NCBI GenBank assembly: GCA_965214565.1
Contig: OZ243951.1
Coordinates: 2,356,001 to 2,420,000 of the forward strand
Direction of reading: 5' to 3'
Origin: VXYK01 sp965214565
GTDB taxonomy: Bacteria > Actinomycetota > Acidimicrobiia > Acidimicrobiales > Aldehydirespiratoraceae
Length of the DNA stretch: 64,000 nucleotides
The position numbers and the translations under genes were made by a program. Shown here piece after piece: positions 44,264 through 53,071 of the stretch. The notes beneath the pieces were generated by a model. It ran no database searches. It worked only from the letters and a program-made list of their open reading frames with translations, and was not told where the DNA came from. How positions within the stretch are numbered: position 1 is the first letter of the stretch; every line of letters starts with the position of its first letter.

Positions 44264-44839
44264 TCAGCGGAACTTGAGGTCGCCGAGGCGGACCAGGGTC
44301 GAGGAGATCCAGCCGCCGAGCGCGTTGAAGTGGTCGTCGAGCATGGAGCCGTCGGCGAGGCGCGGCTCGTCGAGTTCGTAGGCCCCCTCGTAGGAGACCT
44401 CGATGGCGTGCTCCACGTCCTCTGTGTGGATCCCGTAGCTCGATTCGACGGTCGGTCCGCTGCGTGTCAGTTTCGCGCCGCCTATCGAAGGGCTTCGGAC
44501 TGGCAGGACGTCGAGCACCGCGGTCGGGTCCGGGATCACGTCGAGGCGCTGTATCCGTAGCACGATCTCGATCTCGATGCGCGGGGGTTCGCTCAGTTCC
44601 TCGGTGACGTACCAGCTTCGGTATGCGGTCTGGGACCAGGTGGGCCAACTGCAGCCCACGTCCGCCTGCACCCGCGGTGGAAGACCCTCCCCGGGCAGTC
44701 CGTAGGTCGTCTGCCAGTTGAGGTCACCGAGAAGCATGTCTGCCCAGAAGCGTTCCTCGAAGGCTTTGCGTTCGAGACGGGCCGTCTCGAAAGCGTCCCG
44801 CAACGCTCCGATTGCGTCGGTGAACACGTGATCGAGCAT
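44264..44839 (-). CDS. Hypothetical protein, target of the ATPase cassette
   Basis: I do not recognise this 191-residue protein. It begins with an amphipathic helix (MLDHVFTDAIGALRDAFETA). It contains LPPRVQADVGCSWPTWSQTA and a beta-rich middle (RIEIEIVLRIQRLDVIPDP), and ends LGGWISSTLVRLGDLKFR. It has no signal peptide or membrane span. The beta-sandwich impression and the lack of catalytic motifs suggest a binding or structural role. Its last 15 codons are duplicated at 42702-42749, which implies that the present 3' end may have come with the cassette. Confidence 0.6.
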   Translation of the reverse strand: MLDHVFTDAIGALRDAFETARLERKAFEERFWADMLLGDLNWQTTYGLPGEGLPPRVQADVGCSWPTWSQTAYRSWYVTEELSEPPRIEIEIVLRIQRLDVIPDPTAVLDVLPVRSPSIGGAKLTRSGPTVESSYGIHTEDVEHAIEVSYEGAYELDEPRLADGSMLDDHFNALGGWISSTLVRLGDLKFR

Positions 44840-44902
44840 GCCAGGTGAGGCTAGTCCCTCAATTCCAGGGCGTTCGCGCCCGTTCCGAACTGGTGAACGG
44901 GG

Positions 44903-47884
44903 CTATTCGCTGAGGACTTTGGAGACTTCCAACCAGTGGCCGGTGCCGTACAGGTGATCGGCGAGTGCTCGGACATCGGCGGGGGTCGCTTCTTCGAGGA
45001 GTTCCTGGCGGTTGTCGAGGGTCAAACGGTCCTCGTCTGCGAACCGGATCGCCTCGAGATCGGTGTTTGCGAGAAGGCTGTTGTTGAAGAAGTTCCAGTC
45101 GCTGCGTACGACGCTGTGGGCCTGTTCGAACTGGTCCGCGGTCGGGCCGTTGTCGGCGAGGGCCTCCAGTTCTTCCATCAACACGGCGCGGATCTCGTCG
45201 AGCCGATCTGGGTCGCCGCTGATCGACATGATCGAACGGATCGACGGTTCTGGTTCACGCCGAAACGAGATTGAGGCGGACCCGCCATAGGACGCTCCGA
45301 GTTCCTCGCGGATGCGTTCGATTATCCGGTTGTTGATGACTCCTTGCAGGAGGTTGGCTATTACACGGTTCTCGGCTGTGAGTTCGATCCGCTGGGCGTG
45401 GAACACGAGCATGCCTCCGTCGGCAGCACCTTCGCTGAGTTCGACACTTGCCGATTGTTGACCTGTCGGGAGTTGGTAGCCGAGATCGACCCAACTGTCG
45501 GAGTCGCCGGCGGGGAGCGAGCCGAGGTAGCGAGCGGCGAGGTCGGCGACGGTCGCGCGGTCGATGTCGCCGACGATGGCGACGGCCAAATCGTCCACTC
45601 TGCCTAGTCGTGCCCTGTAGATCTCGAGTGCGGTCTGCTCGTCGAGAGCGTCGAGTTGTTGTTGGGTCGCCGCCCGGTGCTGAGCTGGGTCACCGTCGTA
45701 AATCAGATCCAGCAGAGCGGTTGTTGCACGGCGGTCGGCGTTGGTCTCGTTGACGGCGAGATTCTGTTCGGCGTAGTCGATGGACGTGCGGAACGCAACT
45801 TCGTCGACTCTCGGCTCGGTGATGTACAGGTGCAGCAACTGGAACAGAACCTCGGCGTCCCGGGTGGCGGATTCGCCCGAGAAGCCCTCTTCCGACTGAT
45901 CGATGAAGCCGAGGAGCCCGACGTTCTTGGTGGACAGGAATCGGCTCAGGGCCAGGTTGTCGTGAGGGCCGACCCCGCCTCCGAACACGGCATCCACAGC
46001 CACCGCCGGAATCGCAGTGTTGGAGCCTGGATGGTCTCGTGGGAATGTCGACCAGCCGCCCGCCGAGGCTGCCCGCAGCGAGAACACGTTGTCCGCGACC
46101 CTCGAGTGGCGGTGGCTGACCGTCACTCCGTTGTCGAAGGTCCAGGTGGTGACATCGCCGTGTTCGGTGCTCCGTTCGTTCGTTTCGGTCGGCTGGGCGC
46201 GGGGCGGGGGAGACATCAGTTCGTCGATCCGGGTCGCCCCCGCCGCGGATTCTGCCGGTGCGAGGTTGGCCAGGGTCTCGAGCAGTTCGTCGGTTGTGGG
46301 CAGGGTCGACTCGTTGGCACCGACGGCGATGACGATCGGTCCGCTGATGCTCAGCAGCCAACTCCAATGGTTGGCGAGTTCATGGGCTGTGAACGACTCG
46401 ACGGCCGTCCTCTGCCGTGCGATACGTGTCTGAGCGCGGTCGATGTCTGCGCCACCGAGCCAGTATCTCGACAGCAGATTGGCGTATTGGCTGTCCTGAG
46501 TGGTGTTGAGCCCGGCCAGTTGTTGGTTGAAATGGGAGACCATGGTGTCGCGCATCCGTTCCATCTCGTCTTCGCTGAACCCGTCCTCGGCGGCTGCGAG
46601 AAGGTAGGACATGTAGTCTTCGAGGCCGTCGGCCAGATCAGCGGCCTTGAGGTTGGTGCCGAAGTACCTGAGTTCGCGGCTCACCTCGAACTCGCCTAAG
46701 AACGGAGTCTCCTCTAGCACCAGGTCGCCGAGCTGGTATGCGTCGTTGAGTCGGTTGTCCAACATGATGGCGATGGCGGTCTCCATGAGTGCCAGACGGG
46801 AACCGCCGACGGTGCTCGTGTCCCAAGCGGGTATCGGAAAGTCGAGCGACAGGTTGTCGATGGAGTTGTCGGGGTGGGTGACGACATGCGCCTGAGGTTC
46901 GGGCGATATCTGAACTTCGATCGGCTCACGCGGGGTGGGTGTGTCGGTCCGCGCTTCCAGGTCGCTGAAATACTCGGAGACTCTCGATTCGAGTTCGTCG
47001 AGGGGGAGGTCGCCGACGACGACGACGGCCATGTTGTCGGGTCGGTACCAGTCGTCGTAGAAGGCCCTGAGCAGTTCGGGTGTGGTCGCCTCGACCTTGT
47101 CGGCATCTCCGATCACGAGGTGGCCCTCATAGGGGGTGCCGGCCACGTACACCTCGTTGAACCTGTTGGCGATGATGCCGTCGACGGATTCGAGCCTCTG
47201 GCGCAGTTCGTCGCGCACGACGCCCTTCTCTTCGGTGACTGCGGACGGTTCGAGCGTTGCCGCGGACGCCCACTGTGCGATCACGTCGAACGCCACCTCC
47301 GGGGCGCCTGCATCGGATGTGGCGGCGGAGAGGATGTAGACGGTCTCGTCCATGGACGTGTAGGCGTTGACTTCAGGCCCGAACTCGATGCCGAGCCGCT
47401 GAAGTTGTGCTGTCAGTTCGTTGCCGGGGTATTTCTCGGTGCCGTTGAACAGCATGTGCTCGAGGAAGTGGGCGCTGCCGTCGCTGCCGTCGACCTGCTG
47501 CGCCGACCCGGCGTTGACGAGCAGGCGGATCTCCAGACTTGAGCCGGGCGAGTCGTTGGATCGCAGCAGATAGGTGAGGCCGTTGTCGAGCGTGCCGATG
47601 CGGTAGTCACGGTCGATGGGCAACGGTGTCGGATCGGGGTCGGGTTCGGTGACGGGCGGACGAGCCGCGCCGTCGGAGCCACTCGATCCATCGGAGCCGT
47701 CGGTGTCGGCACCCTGTGGTTCCAGACTCGTGGTCGGGGTGGCCGCCGCAGCGTGGTTGCGAATCTCGTCGATGGTGCTGTTCTGGGCGCAGGCGGCGGC
47801 GATCAATGCGCAGAGCAGCAGCGCCGTGCCGCTGCGTATCAGCGGCCGACGAGATGATCCTGACAAGCCACCGTTGAGCACCAA
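44903..47884 (-). CDS. M16-family (pitrilysin-type) zinc metallopeptidase, lipoprotein
   Basis: Surface-anchored peptidase of 993 residues starting at TTG/GTG 47884. The signal peptide ends in LLCALIAAAC (Cys32), and a Ser/Gly/Asp/Pro-rich linker runs to about residue 90. The inverted zinc motif is His139-Phe-Leu-Glu142-His143 (AHFLEHMLFNGT), with the downstream Glu in TEEKGVVRDELRQR. Two M16 halves are present, the second inactive, as in full-length pitrilysins (the second half includes NRIIERIREELGASYGGSAS). It probably degrades peptides outside the membrane. The preceding gene on this strand is adenosine deaminase, convergent in no obvious operon. Confidence 0.88.
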   Translation of the reverse strand: MVLNGGLSGSSRRPLIRSGTALLLCALIAAACAQNSTIDEIRNHAAAATPTTSLEPQGADTDGSDGSSGSDGAARPPVTEPDPDPTPLPIDRDYRIGTLDNGLTYLLRSNDSPGSSLEIRLLVNAGSAQQVDGSDGSAHFLEHMLFNGTEKYPGNELTAQLQRLGIEFGPEVNAYTSMDETVYILSAATSDAGAPEVAFDVIAQWASAATLEPSAVTEEKGVVRDELRQRLESVDGIIANRFNEVYVAGTPYEGHLVIGDADKVEATTPELLRAFYDDWYRPDNMAVVVVGDLPLDELESRVSEYFSDLEARTDTPTPREPIEVQISPEPQAHVVTHPDNSIDNLSLDFPIPAWDTSTVGGSRLALMETAIAIMLDNRLNDAYQLGDLVLEETPFLGEFEVSRELRYFGTNLKAADLADGLEDYMSYLLAAAEDGFSEDEMERMRDTMVSHFNQQLAGLNTTQDSQYANLLSRYWLGGADIDRAQTRIARQRTAVESFTAHELANHWSWLLSISGPIVIAVGANESTLPTTDELLETLANLAPAESAAGATRIDELMSPPPRAQPTETNERSTEHGDVTTWTFDNGVTVSHRHSRVADNVFSLRAASAGGWSTFPRDHPGSNTAIPAVAVDAVFGGGVGPHDNLALSRFLSTKNVGLLGFIDQSEEGFSGESATRDAEVLFQLLHLYITEPRVDEVAFRTSIDYAEQNLAVNETNADRRATTALLDLIYDGDPAQHRAATQQQLDALDEQTALEIYRARLGRVDDLAVAIVGDIDRATVADLAARYLGSLPAGDSDSWVDLGYQLPTGQQSASVELSEGAADGGMLVFHAQRIELTAENRVIANLLQGVINNRIIERIREELGASYGGSASISFRREPEPSIRSIMSISGDPDRLDEIRAVLMEELEALADNGPTADQFEQAHSVVRSDWNFFNNSLLANTDLEAIRFADEDRLTLDNRQELLEEATPADVRALADHLYGTGHWLEVSKVLSE

Positions 47885-47927
47885 GCGATTCTAGTGATTG
47901 GCGCGTCATCACAACGCGGCGGTCCAC

Positions 47928-49034
47928 TCAGATCGGCGGTTCTGTGGACCAGGCCTCGAGCGGTGCGTAGCGGGGCTTTATCACATGCTCAATGAGCTGC
48001 AGGCGTTCGCGGAAGGGCAGGAAACTCGACTTCATGGCGTTGACTGTGAGCCAACGAAGCCGGTCCCAGCCATAGTCGAAAGCGTCGGCCAGCGCGGCCA
48101 TCTCCGAACTCATCGACACTCCCGACATCAGCCGATTGTCGGTATTGACAGTCACCCGGAATCGCAGGTCGATCAGTTGATCGATCGGGTGCTCGGCAAT
48201 GCTGTCGAAGACTCCGGTGTTGACGTTGGAGGTCGGGCAGATCTCGAGGGGAATACGTCGATCACGAAGGAAATGGGCGAGCCGGCCGAGTTCGGGTTCG
48301 CCGTGTTCGTCATGTTCGATGTCTTCGACGATGCGTATGCCGTGGCCGAGCCGTTCTGAACCGCAGTACTGCACAGCCTTCCAGATCGACCGGGGGCCGT
48401 AGGCTTCGCCGGCGTGAACAGTGATGTGGAAGTTCTCGCGCTGGCAGAATTGAAAGGCTCTGATGTGGTCGTCGGGCGGGAATCCGTCCTCTGCCCCGGC
48501 GATATCGAAAGCCACCACCCCTTGGTCGCGCCAGCGCACCGCCGCCTCGGCCACCGCGAGCGAGTTGTCGGCGTTGCGCATGGCCGAGCAGATGGTACGG
48601 ATGGTGAGGCCGGTGCCGGTCGAGCCGGCTGCGAAACCTGCCAGCACTGCCTCGATCGTGTCGTCGAGGCTCAGCCCCCGCTGGTTGTGGAGTTCGGGTG
48701 CGAAGCGCACCTCGGCATAGACGACTCCGTCGGCGGCCAGGTCCTCAGCGCATTCGCGTGCGACCCGTTCGATGCTGTGAGCGGTCTGCATGACTCCGAC
48801 GGTGTGGGCGAAAGTCTCGAGGTAGAGCGTCAGGTCCTTGCGGTTGGCTCCCTGCATCATCCATTCAACGAGGGGCTCGGGTTCGGTGGCGGGCAGGTTG
48901 GGGTAACCCAGTTCATCGGCGAGTTCGATGATCGTCTGGGGTCGGAGTCCACCGTCGAGATGATCATGCAGCAGGACCTTGGGCGCTCGCTTGATGCGCT
49001 CGAGTGTGGGAGCGCCGACATCAAGTCCAGTCAT
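47928..49034 (-). CDS. add: Adenosine deaminase
   Basis: Zinc hydrolase converting adenosine to inosine, 368 residues. The metal motif LLHDHLDGGLR (His23, His25), the catalytic HAGEAYG near residue 205, and the SxxVNTDN-like FRVTVNTDNRLM with its Asp ligand are present. CPTSNVNTG and ERLGHGIRI complete the family set. It fits with the PfkB kinase at 40811 and the nucleoside-type ABC importer at 59510-64000 into a salvage route, although it is not in an operon with them. Confidence 0.92.
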   Translation of the reverse strand: MTGLDVGAPTLERIKRAPKVLLHDHLDGGLRPQTIIELADELGYPNLPATEPEPLVEWMMQGANRKDLTLYLETFAHTVGVMQTAHSIERVARECAEDLAADGVVYAEVRFAPELHNQRGLSLDDTIEAVLAGFAAGSTGTGLTIRTICSAMRNADNSLAVAEAAVRWRDQGVVAFDIAGAEDGFPPDDHIRAFQFCQRENFHITVHAGEAYGPRSIWKAVQYCGSERLGHGIRIVEDIEHDEHGEPELGRLAHFLRDRRIPLEICPTSNVNTGVFDSIAEHPIDQLIDLRFRVTVNTDNRLMSGVSMSSEMAALADAFDYGWDRLRWLTVNAMKSSFLPFRERLQLIEHVIKPRYAPLEAWSTEPPI

Positions 49035-49083
49035 CGTCGAAGTCTACCGACCGCTATATCAGCCTCGTCGTGCTGTCACCTGC

Positions 49084-49103
49084 ACATTAATGCACAATAA
49101 TGT
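49084..49103. promoter_or_regulatory. Inverted repeat, probable VapB operator
   Basis: ACATTA (49084-49089) and TAATGT (49098-49103) form a perfect inverted repeat 12 bp before the antitoxin start. The same stretch contains a 12-base near-repeat (TGCACATTAATG, TGCACAATAATG). Ribbon-helix-helix antitoxins bind such sites to repress their own operon. Confidence 0.6.
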
Positions 49104-49115
49104 CATGATGCATTG

Positions 49116-49370
49116 ATGCGAACCACGGTGGAGTTGCCCGACGACCTGCACGCTCTCGCACGCGAACTGGCGCATCAGCAGAACAAGACCCTCAGCGGGG
49201 TCATCGTGGAAATGCTCCGCAAGGCCATCGGTACCGGGGACGCCGCCCGCGATACGTCACACGAGACTGGATGGCCGACGGTAAGCCTCGACCGGCCGAT
49301 AACCATTGAGGATGTCAGGTCTTTGGACGACGAAGGATGGGTGTGGCACTGGCGGACAGCAATCTGCTGA
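49116..49370 (+). CDS. vapB: VapB-type ribbon-helix-helix antitoxin
   Basis: Antitoxin of 84 residues from ATG 49116 (a TTG lies three bases earlier). The N-terminal ribbon-helix-helix MRTTVELPDDLHALARELAH, then QQNKTLSGVIVEMLRKAI, is complete. The C-terminus (PITIEDVRSLDDEGWVWHWR) would wrap the toxin. The gene overlaps the toxin reading frame by about 30 bp, the usual vapBC layout. The inverted repeat just upstream is a likely operator. The partner toxin looks truncated, so the antitoxin may be a remnant. Confidence 0.8.
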   Translation: MRTTVELPDDLHALARELAHQQNKTLSGVIVEMLRKAIGTGDAARDTSHETGWPTVSLDRPITIEDVRSLDDEGWVWHWRTAIC

Positions 49371-49567
49371 TCGCTATGACTGTGCCTAATCATGTACATC
49401 ACGGCACAGCGCACTCGTGGCTCGCGCAGCATCAAGGTGCGGTTGCCACATGCCCGATCACCCAGGGAGCGTTGTTGCGACTGTTGATCCGGGAAGGCAG
49501 ATCCCAGCAACGGCGAAGCCGACCGGATACCAGCAATCTGAAATACCGCTCGCCCTTAGTGGGCTAG
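49337..49567 (+). pseudogene. vapC: Truncated VapC-like PIN-domain toxin
   Basis: The first 55 residues match a PIN toxin: LADSNLLIAMTVPNHVHH with the first active-site Asp, then TAHSWLAQHQGAVATCPITQ and GALLRLLIREGRS. After this the frame reads QQRRSRPDTSNLKYRSPLVG and stops at residue 76, whereas PIN toxins run to about 130 and need later acidic residues. No shifted frame downstream resumes a PIN C-terminus that I can see. The toxin is therefore probably inactive. Confidence 0.7.
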
Positions 49568-49631
49568 CTGGGGTGCGATCCCCCAGGTGAGCACGACAGA
49601 AATACTGTCAAACAGGAAGGGAGGGCACACC

Positions 49632-49826
49632 ATGAGCACCACGGCGATCTACTGGATCGGCGGCACCATCTGGGTTGTAGCCATCTACGCCGAACGCGTG
49701 AAACGCTACCGAGACGACTACGGGCGGTGGCCCAGGCATCTGTTCTGGTGGCGATGGGACCGCACCCTAACCTACCACGACTACCGAGACCGAGAAGTCA
49801 CCGAACAAGGACCGAAATATCCATGA
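49632..49826 (+). CDS. Small membrane-associated hypothetical protein
   Basis: A 64-residue protein from ATG 49632, preceded by the strong AGGAAGGGAGGG. Residues 3-20 form one membrane helix (TTAIYWIGGTIWVVAIYA). A basic, Trp/Tyr-rich tail follows (RYRDDYGRWPRHLFWWRWDR). I do not recognise it. Together with the next two overlapping small genes it looks like phage- or plasmid-derived cargo. Confidence 0.55.
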   Translation: MSTTAIYWIGGTIWVVAIYAERVKRYRDDYGRWPRHLFWWRWDRTLTYHDYRDREVTEQGPKYP

Positions 49827-49834
49827 GCTGAGAA

Positions 49835-50161
49835 ATGGACATGCTGCGCAGGATGCGGGAACGGTTCGCCGACCCGGACCGTTGGACCCAAGGAGCGTTC
49901 GCACGCGACGCCAACGGCAACGACTCGGTAGCAACCGACGAGTCGGTATCGACGTGTTGGTGTCTGCTCGGAGCCACATTAGCCGACCGCCAAGACGAGA
50001 ACGACGCGTTCTTTGCCCGCGACTGGCTATGGGAAGCCAATTTCATACCCTGGGAGGTGAGCACCGTCAAGTGGAACGACGACTCGAACCGGACACACGC
50101 CGACGTGCTCGAACTCCTCGACACCGCCATCAACGCCCTCAACGAACTGGAAACAAAGTGA
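49835..50161 (+). CDS. DUF6197-like small protein
   Basis: A 108-residue acidic protein from ATG 49835. The pattern DRWTQGAFARDANGND, VSTCWCLLGA and WNDDSNRTHADVLELLDTAI resembles the DUF6197 family found in actinobacteria and their phages; the family's function is unknown. It ends in GTGA overlapping the next small ORF, so the two are coupled. Confidence 0.6.
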   Translation: MDMLRRMRERFADPDRWTQGAFARDANGNDSVATDESVSTCWCLLGATLADRQDENDAFFARDWLWEANFIPWEVSTVKWNDDSNRTHADVLELLDTAINALNELETK

Positions 50162-50430
50162 CGCTCTCACCCGACCAACTACACAAACAAGAACGGCTCA
50201 TGGACCGCCACGCCAACGAACTGCTCCTCATCGGGGCGCAATACCGATGGCGCACACTGCTACTAGGCGAGATGTCCACCGACGCAGCGTCAGCTAAAGA
50301 GGGTTCGTGTCAGCACTACGATAGCGATTCGCCGGTTAGGTTTTCGAGTTCCGCTTTCGTTTGCGAACATCTGGCACGGTTCGTTCCGGGATCGCCCGCA
50401 TCAGGTATCGGTCGAACTGGGGAACCGTGA
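50158..50430 (+). CDS. Small hypothetical protein running into the convergent ATPase gene
   Basis: From GTG 50158, coupled to the previous stop, the frame encodes TLSPDQLHKQERLMDRHANE, then LLLIGAQYRWRTLLLGEMST, a plausible helical protein. After about residue 60 the frame enters the antisense of the ATPase gene that ends at 50336, so the last 30 residues are probably not native. Either the gene was cut by arrival of the ATPase segment, or the two genes simply overlap. Not recognised. Confidence 0.45.
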   Translation: MTLSPDQLHKQERLMDRHANELLLIGAQYRWRTLLLGEMSTDAASAKEGSCQHYDSDSPVRFSSSAFVCEHLARFVPGSPASGIGRTGEP

Positions 50431-51559
50431 ACGCAGCGAATCCGTGCTCCGGTGTGTACAACAGCCCTTTCTCAATCAGCTTGGAGCGTGTCGGGCCGCA
50501 CTGTTGGGAGGTTCTGCCGAGCAGTTCAGCTACAGCACCGGCAAGTTGCGGTTCCGGACCAAGTTCAGCCATCGCCCGCAGGTAGGCCAGTTCAAGTTCG
50601 GTGGTTCGGTTGTGTCTCACCCTGAAGAAGCCCGAATCGAGTTTTTCCTCCACCACGGTCTTGGCCGTCCGTGCGTCTGTGTCGTTGATCTCGGGACCGT
50701 CGGCGAGATTCCATGACGCTTGGCCGAACTCCTGCAGGAAGTAGGGGTAGCCGTCTGTGAAATCGATCGCTGTGTCGAGTGCCGCCTCGGAGAATCTGAC
50801 ACCACTTTCGGTGGCCGGTTCGATGAGCGCTCGTCGGGCCTGGGAATCGGTGAGTCTGCCGATAGTGGGAAATCTGAAGAGTCGTTCGGCGTAGGACTTC
50901 GCTTCTCCGGCAAGTTCTGCCAGTTGTGGCAGTCCAGCGGCGGTCAGAGTGATCGGCAATTGCCGTTGAAAGGTCTTGTGGATGGCAGCGATGAGAGCCT
51001 CCAACTGCGGACGTGCAAGAGACTGAATCTCGTCGAGAAGCAGCACGACACCTTGGTTGTGTTGAGCGGCTGCTTCACCGAGGGCGACCAGGACGTCGGT
51101 CAGGTCCGCATCGAGCGAGCCGCTGTCCGCCTCTCCCACGAGCGCCTCAACATCGAGCCCCGCCGAAAGCGTTCCCTGCGGATCTACCGTGACTGTGAAC
51201 GACTTCAGAATCTGAGCTGCACGTTTCAGTTTCCCGGCCCACTTAGCTCTAGGAGCAATGGTGAACAGGACTTTGCGAATTTCGCGTGCCAGGAACTCTC
51301 TGAACTGGTCGTTGTCATGCTTTGCTATCTCGATTTCTATCACCACCCAGTCGCGGTCGAGTGCTGAGGTTCGGAACTCCGACAGCAGAACGGTCTTGCC
51401 GACGCCCCGAAGACCGGTGATGATCATGGACTGCTCTGAGCGTCCTGCGCGCAACCGGTCAAGCAGCACCTCGAAGGCGTCAAGCTCGTCTTGCCTGCCA
51501 ACGAGAACCGGCGGTCTTGCGCCTGCGTTGGGGGTGTACGGATTCTCCCTTGGATCCAT
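50336..51559 (-). CDS. AAA ATPase of the Orc1/STAND-like type
   Basis: ATP-binding protein of 407 residues. Walker A is TGLRGVGKTVLL near residue 50, Walker B is VVLLLDEIQSLARPQ near 172, and the sensor is TLTAAGLPQL. The middle and C-terminus (RLFRFPTIGRLTDSQARRAL, then DGYPYFLQEFGQASW) fit the ATPase family often annotated as ATP-binding proteins with a winged-helix tail (LIEKGLLYTPEHGFAAFTVP). The tail is basic (RKRKRNSKT). Function is unknown; relatives are frequent in islands. Direct repeats lie between this gene and the start of the next block, in its promoter. Confidence 0.75.
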   Translation of the reverse strand: MDPRENPYTPNAGARPPVLVGRQDELDAFEVLLDRLRAGRSEQSMIITGLRGVGKTVLLSEFRTSALDRDWVVIEIEIAKHDNDQFREFLAREIRKVLFTIAPRAKWAGKLKRAAQILKSFTVTVDPQGTLSAGLDVEALVGEADSGSLDADLTDVLVALGEAAAQHNQGVVLLLDEIQSLARPQLEALIAAIHKTFQRQLPITLTAAGLPQLAELAGEAKSYAERLFRFPTIGRLTDSQARRALIEPATESGVRFSEAALDTAIDFTDGYPYFLQEFGQASWNLADGPEINDTDARTAKTVVEEKLDSGFFRVRHNRTTELELAYLRAMAELGPEPQLAGAVAELLGRTSQQCGPTRSKLIEKGLLYTPEHGFAAFTVPQFDRYLMRAIPERTVPDVRKRKRNSKT

Positions 51560-51575
51560 AAAGTCAGCGTAACAA

Positions 51576-51627
51576 GAGTATCCAGGGTTTATCGGAGTAT
51601 TCAGGGTTTATTATTTTTTGATAAACC
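51576..51627. promoter_or_regulatory. 19-bp direct repeats and inverted repeat upstream of the AAA ATPase
   Basis: GAGTATCCAGGGTTTATCG (51576-51594) is followed directly by GAGTATTCAGGGTTTATTA (51595-51613). GGTTTAT (51605-51611) and ATAAACC (51621-51627) form a perfect inverted repeat. The block starts 17 bp from the ATPase start codon and is much richer in AT than its surroundings, so it is a likely operator/promoter. Confidence 0.7.
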
Positions 51628-51677
51628 GTGCATACATCAATAAATCGGGAAGGTCGGTTGATGCACCGGCAGGCCGC

Positions 51678-51801
51678 TCAGAACCCGCGGAGGGGCAAGT
51701 CGGGGCCTCGTTGGAGCCAGTTGTCGGCTTGGTAGTCGGCTTGGGCGTCGATCAGGTGCAGGGTGTCGGCGTGATGGCTGATCGGCGACGTGTTCGGCGC
51801 G
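51678..51801 (-). pseudogene. Displaced C-terminal fragment of the phytanoyl-CoA dioxygenase gene
   Basis: The minus strand encodes APNTSPISHHADTLHLIDAQ, continuing to PDLPLRGF and a stop. This is the last 40 residues of the dioxygenase at 58644-59495 with five substitutions. By eye, 111 of 121 bases match between 51681-51801 and 58647-58767. Upstream the similarity ends abruptly at APNTSP. It marks the left flank of the HNH/Type ISP island. Confidence 0.88.
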
Positions 51802-51858
51802 GTTGGTTGTGCGGCCGGCCCCGAGGGATCCGTGGCTCTCGTCACGGCTGCGAGGCGG

Positions 51859-53022
51859 TTAGGGGCCACCCGGCGGGTTGTTGGGGTTGATGATTTGGTA
51901 GCCGGTTTTGGTTTTGATGACGATGTGGCCGCGGTCGTGGATGTTGTGGTGGCACAGTGGGCAGGCGAGACACATTTTGTCGATGTCTGTGCGTCCTCCT
52001 TGTTCCCAGGGCTTGATGTGATGTATTTCGCAGCGTTCGGGTCCGGCGGTGCAGCCTTTGCCTCTGCAGTGCCGGTCACGAGCGATGATCGCTTTGACTT
52101 GAGCCTCGGTGGCGTGGCGATGGGTGCGTCCCACCCAGATGGGTTCGCCTTCGCCGTCGAAGACCACCCCGGTGACAGCGGCGGTGCACATGAGCCGTTC
52201 GAGCACGGTCTGGGGTAAGGCTTCACCACCGACGATCTCGGCCACCCCGGTCGGGTTGTCGGCTCGTAAGCGTTCAATGTCGGCAACTGCAATTAGTTGG
52301 GTGCGTGTGCTGCCAGGTCCGCGGCGTGCCGGGTTGGTCAACAGCGCTGTGAACGCGTCGGCCATGCGCTGTGGTGTTGTGCGCACATCATCAGGGGAGC
52401 CGTCGCGGCCTCCGTCGTCGCGCCACAACCGGTCATACTCGGTGTCGATTGCTTTACGCACCTGCTGATAGCTGACCGGATCGAGTTCCGCGAACAGCAC
52501 TCCCATGCCCTCGTCGTTGATCCAATGCTTCAACGACCGGTTCTTGCGTTGCTGTTCATACAGTTCGGCGCGGTCGTCGGGTTGGTTGCGGTTCACCCAC
52601 CGCCGCGACTGCTCAGCGAACGCATCAACCGAACAATCCTCGGCGAGACCCGACAGTTGATCCTCGACTTGTTGAGGCGAAGTCTTAGCAGCCGCGCCCA
52701 CAGCCACCTCAGCGTGCTCAGCAGTGATCTTGCCCTCAGCCAACGACTCGGCGAGCTTGGGCATCTCGGCGAGCCCGGCAGCAGTCTTGGCGACCTTGTT
52801 CGCCGCACGAGTCGACATGCGCCCCGCCTCACGCAACACAACCTTAGAGTTCACCCCGCCATCATCGAGAGCCTCGATCTCAGTCGCGCAACGGGTCTGC
52901 AACGCATTCAACGCCGCGATCGCCCGCCCAGCCCCCGCAACCAACCCTTCCAGTTCACCGCGGCACAGCCCAGAAACCGCCACTCCCCGAGCCTGTTGGA
53001 TAATCGAATCGAACATGACCAC
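51859..53022 (-). CDS. DUF222 (13E12-type) HNH endonuclease-domain protein
   Basis: Actinobacterial 13E12-repeat-family protein of 387 residues from GTG 53022; ATG 53016 is also possible. The DUF222 helical region fills residues 30-260. The C-terminal HNH motif reads DRHCRGKGCTAGPERCEIHH, IKPWEQGGRTDIDKMCLACP, LCHHNIHDRGH, with the zinc cysteines and catalytic His visible. These genes occur in many copies in actinobacterial genomes and are often at island edges. It lies between the dioxygenase fragment and the Type ISP C-terminal ORF. Whether it moves the island is unknown. Confidence 0.85.
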   Translation of the reverse strand: MVMFDSIIQQARGVAVSGLCRGELEGLVAGAGRAIAALNALQTRCATEIEALDDGGVNSKVVLREAGRMSTRAANKVAKTAAGLAEMPKLAESLAEGKITAEHAEVAVGAAAKTSPQQVEDQLSGLAEDCSVDAFAEQSRRWVNRNQPDDRAELYEQQRKNRSLKHWINDEGMGVLFAELDPVSYQQVRKAIDTEYDRLWRDDGGRDGSPDDVRTTPQRMADAFTALLTNPARRGPGSTRTQLIAVADIERLRADNPTGVAEIVGGEALPQTVLERLMCTAAVTGVVFDGEGEPIWVGRTHRHATEAQVKAIIARDRHCRGKGCTAGPERCEIHHIKPWEQGGRTDIDKMCLACPLCHHNIHDRGHIVIKTKTGYQIINPNNPPGGP

Positions 53023-53071
53023 AACCTAACAACAGGGTATGACACTACATCAAAGACCTGTTGCCTGTTCG

